NCBI RefSeq assembly: GCF_900636475.1
Contig: NZ_LR134283.1
Span: 1,054,001 to 1,118,000, forward strand
Source: Streptococcus anginosus
Lineage (GTDB): Bacteria; Bacillota; Bacilli; Lactobacillales; Streptococcaceae
Length of the DNA: 64,000 bases
Direction: 5' to 3'
Under the pieces are notes generated by a model, which saw only the letters and a program-made list of their open reading frames with translations, did not search any database and was not told where the DNA came from. Made by a program: the position numbers and the translations under genes. Positions 58,522-64,000 of this stretch are shown piece by piece (position 1 is the first letter of the stretch; every line of letters begins with the position of its first letter).

Positions 58522-59154
58522 CTAAATGTCATCTTGTGGGACAAGGTGATGTTGGAAAGCATAAACAACAGCTTGTGTACGATCGCTCACTTCTAGCTTT
58601 GATAAGATATTGGACACATGTGTTTTCACTGTCTTTAAAGAAATAAATAATTCATCTGCTATGCGTTGATTTTCATAACCTTTTGCCAGTAGTCCTAAAA
58701 TATCTCGCTCACGCGCAGTCAAATCTTCGTGCAATTCAATATGATTTCGATGATATTCCACTTTTTGGCTGACCTCTGTTTCAATGGCAAGTTCACCCTT
58801 AGCTACTTTTCGGACAGCTCGTAAAATATCATCAGCACTAGATGTTTTCAGCATATATCCTTTAGCACCTGCGTCTAAAACCGGATAAATTTTTTCATTA
58901 TCCAAATAAGAAGTCAAAATGAGAATTTTAGCTTCAGGCCATTCTTTCAAAATAGCAAGTGTCGCTTCAATCCCACTCATTTCAGGCATAACAATGTCCA
59001 TCATAATCACATCCGAGCGCAACTCCAAAGCTTTTTCAACTCCTTCGCGACCATTTGAAGCTTCTGCCACTACATCCACATCGTCTTGTAAATCCAAATA
59101 ACCTTTCAAGCCAAGTCGTACCATTTCATGGTCATCTACTAATAAAATATGCAT
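58522..59154 (-). CDS. liaR: Response regulator LiaR (VraR-type)
   Basis: 210-residue NarL/FixJ-type regulator with a receiver domain (phospho-Asp in VIMMDIVMPE, about 54) and a LuxR-type HTH (LTARERDILGLLAKGYENQRIADELFISLKTVKTHVSNIL, about 145-185). It controls the envelope-stress response with LiaS and LiaF. AAAGGAG precedes the ATG, 1 nt after the liaS stop. Confidence 0.97.
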   Translation of the reverse strand: MHILLVDDHEMVRLGLKGYLDLQDDVDVVAEASNGREGVEKALELRSDVIMMDIVMPEMSGIEATLAILKEWPEAKILILTSYLDNEKIYPVLDAGAKGYMLKTSSADDILRAVRKVAKGELAIETEVSQKVEYHRNHIELHEDLTARERDILGLLAKGYENQRIADELFISLKTVKTHVSNILSKLEVSDRTQAVVYAFQHHLVPQDDI

Positions 59155-59155
59155 C

Positions 59156-60151
59156 CTAAACTCCTTTCAATAAAGGTACACGAATGTCAATCGCTACTCC
59201 TTGTTTAGGAGCCGTTAAAATCTGAATCGTTCCTGCCATATCGTTTACTCTTTCTTCTATATTTTTCAAACCATAACTCAATTCATCAGACGAAGTGTGC
59301 TCAAAGCCAATCCCATCATCTATCATCTTTAACTGCAATTCGTACGGTGTTTGATATAGATAAACATCTAAATGATTTGCATTGGCATGGCGAAGCGTAT
59401 TACTGATAATTTCCTGAGCAATTCTAAAAATATGCTCCTCAATCTGTTTCGGTAATTTTTGCACATCATGATGAAAGCTCACCTCAATATCGCTTTTATC
59501 TGATAGCTCTTTCAAGATGAGATTCAGCCCTTCAACCAAGCTTTTTCCTTCCAACTCTGTCGGTCTCAAATGTAGAAGCAAGATACGCAAATCACGCTGA
59601 GCTGTATTTAAAATTCCTGATACGCCAATCAATTGTTTTGATAATGCATCTGTATCTAAATTCTCCACTTGACCTGTCACACCTGACAAAATCATATTGG
59701 CAGCAAAAAGTTCTTGACTGACCGTATCATGTAAGTCACGCGCAATTCTCTTGCGTTCTTTCTCAATAATCGTCTCCTCATTTTGCAGGGCGCGGTTCTC
59801 TGACTTTTGCAGATTTTCTGTCAAATGAGTTAATTTCTCTGAAACCAGCCGAAAAGAGATATCAATTTCAGGATGATGAATTTCTTGCAATTCTCGACCT
59901 TCTAAAACATTTTTTAGGTTTATCTGAATGGCAGATAAAGTGACCATTTGAATCACTTTAACACCTAAAATCATCAGCATCGTCAGAGATAAAGTCAGTA
60001 CAATCACAAAGAAACTGAACTTTTCCAACCGCTCTACATTACTAAAAATCAGTTGCCAATCAAAATTAAATAGGCTAAAAATATAATGAATAATGATTCC
60101 TAAAATGAGTAGGGAATAAAAGCTAATCAAGAGATAGTAGACTTTTTTCAT
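59156..60151 (-). CDS. liaS: Envelope-stress histidine kinase LiaS
   Basis: 331-residue intramembrane-sensing kinase. Two helices (about 5-25 and 43-65) with a very short outer loop precede a HAMP-like linker. The HisKA_3 phosphoacceptor is in ARDLHDTVSQEL (about 140), and the HATPase domain has DDGIGF. Such kinases sense lipid II-cycle damage through the LiaF inhibitor. It overlaps liaF by 4 nt. Confidence 0.96.
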   Translation of the reverse strand: MKKVYYLLISFYSLLILGIIIHYIFSLFNFDWQLIFSNVERLEKFSFFVIVLTLSLTMLMILGVKVIQMVTLSAIQINLKNVLEGRELQEIHHPEIDISFRLVSEKLTHLTENLQKSENRALQNEETIIEKERKRIARDLHDTVSQELFAANMILSGVTGQVENLDTDALSKQLIGVSGILNTAQRDLRILLLHLRPTELEGKSLVEGLNLILKELSDKSDIEVSFHHDVQKLPKQIEEHIFRIAQEIISNTLRHANANHLDVYLYQTPYELQLKMIDDGIGFEHTSSDELSYGLKNIEERVNDMAGTIQILTAPKQGVAIDIRVPLLKGV

Positions 60152-60846
60152 TTGCGAACCACCTCAACATTTCCTAAAAACGTTGACAGGACAATTTTGA
60201 CGCTTTTATGTGCTCGCTTGAAGTCTGGTGTCGTTAGGCTGATACTTTCATTTCGCAATTCATAAACAGGTTGATCTAAAAACTGCAATTCACCATATAA
60301 ATTATTCACTTTCAGGCTGACTGCCACATCAACTGGCACGATGATTTTTGTATTTCCGAAAAATTTTCGCAAAATAATCACATTGTCATGGTTTGTGATA
60401 ATGACTTGTTCCAAATGAATCGTATCTTTACCCATAAGACGGAAAAGATTGATGTCATCAAATCGACAGGTATCTGATGAGCCAAAATGATGAAGATTTC
60501 CCAACCATTGATTTTTTTCACGTTTTTGTTCTACTGCATCATCAAAGATGAGATTCGTCACTCCATTTTCCTTATAAATGTAAGGATAAGCCACAATCAT
60601 GCCATAAATGACCGCAAAGAGCAAGGCAGCAATAACATAAGGATTGAGCATAATAATGAAAAAGAGCAGTATGGTAGAGGTTACTAGCAGAAAATTTCCT
60701 CTTTGTTTTCCAAAATAATAATAGAGCAATAACAAGAAGAGCACCAAAAAAAGAATAACACGTGAAAAATGACCAGACAAAATGGTCACTAATGCAAATG
60801 TTAATAGAATAGATTCAACAAAGATAAAAAATTGGATCTTTCTCAT
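60148..60846 (-). CDS. liaF: LiaF, negative regulator of LiaRS
   Basis: 232 residues with about four membrane helices in the first 95 positions and a C-terminal soluble beta domain (about 115-232, NLHHFGSSDTCRF, LYGELQFLDQPVYELRN). LiaF keeps LiaS off in the absence of stress. ATCGAGG precedes the ATG, with TACAAT about 30 nt upstream, giving the promoter of liaF-liaS-liaR. Confidence 0.95.
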   Translation of the reverse strand: MRKIQFFIFVESILLTFALVTILSGHFSRVILFLVLFLLLLYYYFGKQRGNFLLVTSTILLFFIIMLNPYVIAALLFAVIYGMIVAYPYIYKENGVTNLIFDDAVEQKREKNQWLGNLHHFGSSDTCRFDDINLFRLMGKDTIHLEQVIITNHDNVIILRKFFGNTKIIVPVDVAVSLKVNNLYGELQFLDQPVYELRNESISLTTPDFKRAHKSVKIVLSTFLGNVEVVRK

Positions 60847-61049
60847 AGCCTCGATACCTTTCTTACTCTATTGTATCAAAAACTTACAAAAATTCCTCCG
60901 GCTAAGGTATGAAAAGAAGGGAGTGAACTGGAAGAAAATATTTTCAAGTTCTAGTTTGTAGTCCTAGAAGCTAACATTTTTATTTACAATATACTGGATA
61001 AACTTGATTGAGCAAAAACAATGCTTATCAATGATGTAAAACGAGTGCA

Positions 61050-61112
61050 AAAAAAGAGTGAGGGAAAATCGGTTTAACAAAACTACGATTTTATCCTCTC
61101 TCTTTTTTAATT
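61050..61112 (-). terminator. Terminator of phpP-stkP
   Basis: AAAAAGAGAGAGGATAAAAT pairs imperfectly with the A/T-rich and CCCTCACTCTTTTTTT arm on the minus strand, just after the stkP stop. Confidence 0.75.
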
Positions 61113-62981
61113 ACTTGCACTAGCACTTGTGTCTGGTGTTTTTGAGCTGCTTCCATCATTACCACTAGCTGACGAACTGCTAGAGGATGGGCTAGTTTTA
61201 TCTGAGCTGCTATCAGATTGTGAACTACTTTCAGATGTTGAAGAATCTTCGGTTTTTGGCTCATATACATATAAGACAATGCGATCACTCTTCAAATTCA
61301 AAGACTGACCAGCTTCTGGGGTTTGTCTGATAATCGTATTTGCCTGTGTACCCGCTGGAGCTGTTGTAACCGTACGTTTTTCAATATTCGCACCTTGAAT
61401 ACCAATCACTTCCGTCAAATTATTATAAGCAAATTCATAGGTTGAGCCGATATAGCTTGGCATCGTGACACTTGAAACGGACTTCGCTACTTTTAACGTA
61501 ATACGTGTCTTTGAAGTCAAATCATAAGTGCTGCCTGCTGCTGGTGTTTGATCAACAACTGTTCCTGCCGCATACTCACTACTTTCAACTTCTTCTGTTT
61601 TAATTAAGCCTTTTGAAACCTTGTATTTTTGTACCAGATTGTTGATAGCATCTGCTCTTTTCTGACCTTTATAATCTTCCATAATAAAAGTTTTAGTCCC
61701 TTTTGAGACAATCAGATCCACCGTACTGCCCTCACGACGTTGCGTTCCCGCTTCTGGATTGGTGCGAATAACTGAATCTTTTTTAACAGAATCACTGTAT
61801 TCGTCTTTTTCCTTGCCAACTTTCAAACCTGCAGTTTCGATTGCAGAACGTGCTTGGGCAATAGTTTTTCCAGTAACATCTGGGATTTTTACATTTGACG
61901 GGCTCAAATAGACTAAAGCCACCAGAGCTGCGATGACTAAAACCACTGCTGATAACAAAACTTTATATCGCGTTCTTAAACGGCGCTTCTTTTTTGCTTT
62001 TGGCTTAGGCGTAGGCTTACTACTGACTGCTTCTTTTGTAGGAGTAGGTGTTGACTTCGTCGCAGAAGTCAAGGTATTTTGTGATACTTTCGGCAGTGTC
62101 TTTGTGTCTGCTTTAGCAGTGTCATCAAAAACTAGTTTTTTCTCATTTCGACGGTCAGCAGATAAGCAGCTTGATAAATCCACATACATTTCTGCAACTG
62201 ACTGATAACGATCCGTCAATTTTTTTGCCGTTGCCTTGATGACTACATTTTCCAATGCTTGTGGAACGTTTGGATTTTCAGCAATCACAGAAGGAAGAGG
62301 CTTTTGGAAATGCTGTAGGGCAATCGTAACAGCACTATCTCCATCATAAGGGATATGTCCTGTCAGCATTTCATAGAAAATAATCCCCATGGCATAAATA
62401 TCGCTCTGAACGGTCGCTTTTGAACCACGCGCCTGTTCTGGTGACAAATAATGTACAGACCCCAGCATAGAGTTGGTTTGCGTTAAGCTCGTTTCTGCAA
62501 AAGCTACCGCAATTCCAAAGTCAGTGACTTTTGCATCGCCATCTGGAGTTAAAAGGACATTTTGAGGTTTCAAATCACGGTGAACAATCCCGTGCGTGTG
62601 TGCCAAACGCATCGCCAAAAGGATTTGTCCCATGATTCGAACCGCTTCTTCATTGGACAAAGGAGCATGCTCTTTGATATAGCGCTTTAAGTCGAGTCCA
62701 GCCACATATTCCATTGCTAGATATTGCTGACCTTCTTCTTCTCCAATGTCGGTAATCCGAACAATATGAGGATGATCCAAGTCTGCCATAGCTCGCGCCT
62801 CTCTTTGAAAACGCGCCACAGCAATCGGATCCGTCTGATAATTCGTTCTTAGAACTTTAACCGCGACTTCTTCCCCGTCTAAAATCAAATCTTTGGCCAA
62901 GTAAACATCTGCCATGCCACCTCGACCAATTTGTTTGATGATTTTATATCGTCCGGCAAATATCTTGCCGACTTGAATCAT
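61107..62981 (-). CDS. stkP: Ser/Thr protein kinase StkP with three PASTA domains
   Basis: 624 residues. The cytosolic kinase (about 10-270) has [25 protein letters not shown] and DFG. A basic juxtamembrane region (290-340) and one helix (about 343-363) lead to three extracellular PASTA repeats (about 367-432, 433-503, 504-575). The end is a Ser-rich tail of about 45 residues. It couples peptidoglycan state to division, with DivIVA and FtsZ as known targets elsewhere. Pneumococcal StkP has four PASTA repeats. It overlaps phpP by 4 nt. Confidence 0.96.
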   Translation of the reverse strand: MIQVGKIFAGRYKIIKQIGRGGMADVYLAKDLILDGEEVAVKVLRTNYQTDPIAVARFQREARAMADLDHPHIVRITDIGEEEGQQYLAMEYVAGLDLKRYIKEHAPLSNEEAVRIMGQILLAMRLAHTHGIVHRDLKPQNVLLTPDGDAKVTDFGIAVAFAETSLTQTNSMLGSVHYLSPEQARGSKATVQSDIYAMGIIFYEMLTGHIPYDGDSAVTIALQHFQKPLPSVIAENPNVPQALENVVIKATAKKLTDRYQSVAEMYVDLSSCLSADRRNEKKLVFDDTAKADTKTLPKVSQNTLTSATKSTPTPTKEAVSSKPTPKPKAKKKRRLRTRYKVLLSAVVLVIAALVALVYLSPSNVKIPDVTGKTIAQARSAIETAGLKVGKEKDEYSDSVKKDSVIRTNPEAGTQRREGSTVDLIVSKGTKTFIMEDYKGQKRADAINNLVQKYKVSKGLIKTEEVESSEYAAGTVVDQTPAAGSTYDLTSKTRITLKVAKSVSSVTMPSYIGSTYEFAYNNLTEVIGIQGANIEKRTVTTAPAGTQANTIIRQTPEAGQSLNLKSDRIVLYVYEPKTEDSSTSESSSQSDSSSDKTSPSSSSSSASGNDGSSSKTPDTSASASN

Positions 62982-63718
62982 TCTGCGTCCTCCTTATGAT
63001 AATGAACCAGGGCAACTGTAATATTGTCCAGACCACCTGCATTATTTGCAAAGCGAATCAAGGTTTCCGCTTTTTCTGAAAGAGCAATATCGCTTGTCAT
63101 AATATCATAAATTTCACTTTCTGAAATCATATTGGACAAACCATCGCTATTTAAAATAATGTAATCATCATCTTCTAAGCTAATCATGCCAACATCAGGC
63201 TGCACTTCGCCTCTTTGACCGATTGATTGCGTGATGATGTTGCGTTGTGGATGACGCTCTGCCTCCTCAGGCGTAATTTGTCCCGCCTTAAGCAATTCAT
63301 TTACCAGAGAATGGTCGCTCGTCAACTGACGATAACTTTCACCGCGCACTAAACCAATACGAGAATCCCCTACATGGGCATAAATTGCTTGATTACCAAT
63401 AATCGCTAAGGCTTCAAGCGTCGTTCCCATGCCTTTATATTCTTCATCTTGACCAAATTTATGAACTTTTTGATTTTCTGTTTCGAGATGTTCTGCGAAC
63501 CACTCACGAACGCCGTTAATGGAATCAATTTGAGTATCCACCCAAGCGGCACCGAGGTCTGTTACTGCCATTTCACTAGCAATATTACCGGCACGGTGAC
63601 CTCCCATACCATCTGCTAAAAGAACCATTGTCATACCGGCACGATTAACAAATTGATTGGCATAATCTTGATTATTTGTACGCTTCTGACCAACATCTGT
63701 TAATAATGAAATTTCCAT
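62978..63718 (-). CDS. phpP: PP2C-type protein phosphatase PhpP
   Basis: 246-residue metal-dependent phosphatase that reverses StkP phosphorylation. The PPM motifs [35 protein letters not shown] and LNSDGLSNM are intact. AGGAGG precedes the ATG, 18 bp after rsmB. The 4-nt overlap with stkP shows co-expression. Confidence 0.97.
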   Translation of the reverse strand: MEISLLTDVGQKRTNNQDYANQFVNRAGMTMVLLADGMGGHRAGNIASEMAVTDLGAAWVDTQIDSINGVREWFAEHLETENQKVHKFGQDEEYKGMGTTLEALAIIGNQAIYAHVGDSRIGLVRGESYRQLTSDHSLVNELLKAGQITPEEAERHPQRNIITQSIGQRGEVQPDVGMISLEDDDYIILNSDGLSNMISESEIYDIMTSDIALSEKAETLIRFANNAGGLDNITVALVHYHKEDAE

Positions 63719-63736
63719 ACTGTCAGTTTCCTCCTG

Positions 63737-64000
63737 TTAGGATATTCGTTTGAATTGACTGATGAAAAAACCGTCACTTCCATATAATTCCGGTGTAATT
63801 AAGATACAGCCGTCTTTTAGAATATCCTGTCTATTATGTTCTAGTTTTACCTGTTCAAAATTTGGATGAGCTGCCAAAAACTGCTCAACAACTTGAAAAT
63901 TTTCTTGCGAAACAATCGTACAGGTACTGTAAGTTATTATACCACCTTTTCGCAAGCTTTGACAAACACTATCCAGTATCTCAAGCTGAATTTTTTGCAA
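63737..64000 (-). CDS. rsmB: 16S rRNA (C967-C5)-methyltransferase RsmB, C-terminal part
   Basis: Eighty-seven C-terminal residues are visible and the frame runs off the right edge. The catalytic loop GIITYSTCTIVSQEN carries the Cys that releases the m5C product in Sun/RsmB enzymes. The following order, rsmB-phpP-stkP-liaFSR, is common in streptococci. The true start lies outside the window. Confidence 0.88.
   Translation of the reverse strand: MQKIQLEILDSVCQSLRKGGIITYSTCTIVSQENFQVVEQFLAAHPNFEQVKLEHNRQDILKDGCILITPELYGSDGFFISQFKRIS

Overview
The window is a 64 kb chromosomal stretch of a low-GC Streptococcus, most likely a viridans (oral) species. The evidence is gene content and order: the ftsA-ftsZ-ylmE-sepF-ylmG-ylmH-divIVA-ileS division block, dpr-cclA, the comFA-comFC-hpf block, liaFSR-stkP-phpP, many DUF families typical of streptococci, an LPXTG wall-anchored nuclease, and a CiaR-type small RNA. 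I cannot name the species. No tRNA, rRNA, CRISPR array, intact insertion sequence or prophage was seen. Most genes lie on the minus strand.

Layout from left to right. 0-2.8 kb: cut DUF1803 gene, YiiX-like hydrolase, ppaC, pflA. 2.9-5.2 kb: wall-anchored nuclease under a strong promoter overlapped by a CcpA (cre) site. 5.3-10.1 kb: trehalose cluster treC-treB with divergent treR. 10.2-15.7 kb: CorC-like protein, an unusual PEP carboxykinase, AI-2E-family permease, and a GNAT/MarR divergent pair with a repeated palindromic operator. 15.9-28.7 kb: T-box-controlled ileS, then the division and cell-wall (dcw) block up to murD. 28.8-34 kb: typA, rsuA, an inactive-looking rhodanese, yqgQ, a CiaR-dependent csRNA, PerR-boxed dpr, and the competence prepilin peptidase cclA. 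34-42.7 kb: rlmN, yutD, sepM-coaD-rsmD, hpf, comFC-comFA, yigZ, cysK.

42.7-49.5 kb is the accessory part. It holds a decayed C5 DNA methyltransferase and two unknown AT-rich membrane proteins on either side of valS. The valine-type T-box lies in front of a GNAT gene and an unknown membrane protein rather than directly before valS. 49.5-64 kb: DUF1912, a hemerythrin-PAS protein (DUF438) with DUF1858, a FabK-like reductase with its own cre-overlapped promoter, cytidine-deaminase-like protein, rlmD/recX, ntdP, DUF960, a HAD-cyclophilin fusion with cvfD, then liaR-liaS-liaF, stkP, phpP and the cut rsmB.

The parts connect. CcpA-type sites mark sugar and fermentation genes (tre, pflA), the nuclease, hpf and the FabK-like gene. 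Competence is represented by SigX-boxed cclA and comFA-comFC, by sepM (CSP processing in S. mutans), and by a CiaR-dependent csRNA, a class known to repress competence in pneumococcus. Cell-envelope sensing is represented by StkP/PhpP and LiaFSR beside the division genes.

Two observations stand out. One is the csRNA gene at 32232-32368, which has a perfect CiaR direct repeat. The other is a recurring promoter layout in which the -10 element or SigX box sits only 6-7 nt before the start codon of eight genes, without a Shine-Dalgarno sequence. This predicts leaderless mRNAs.
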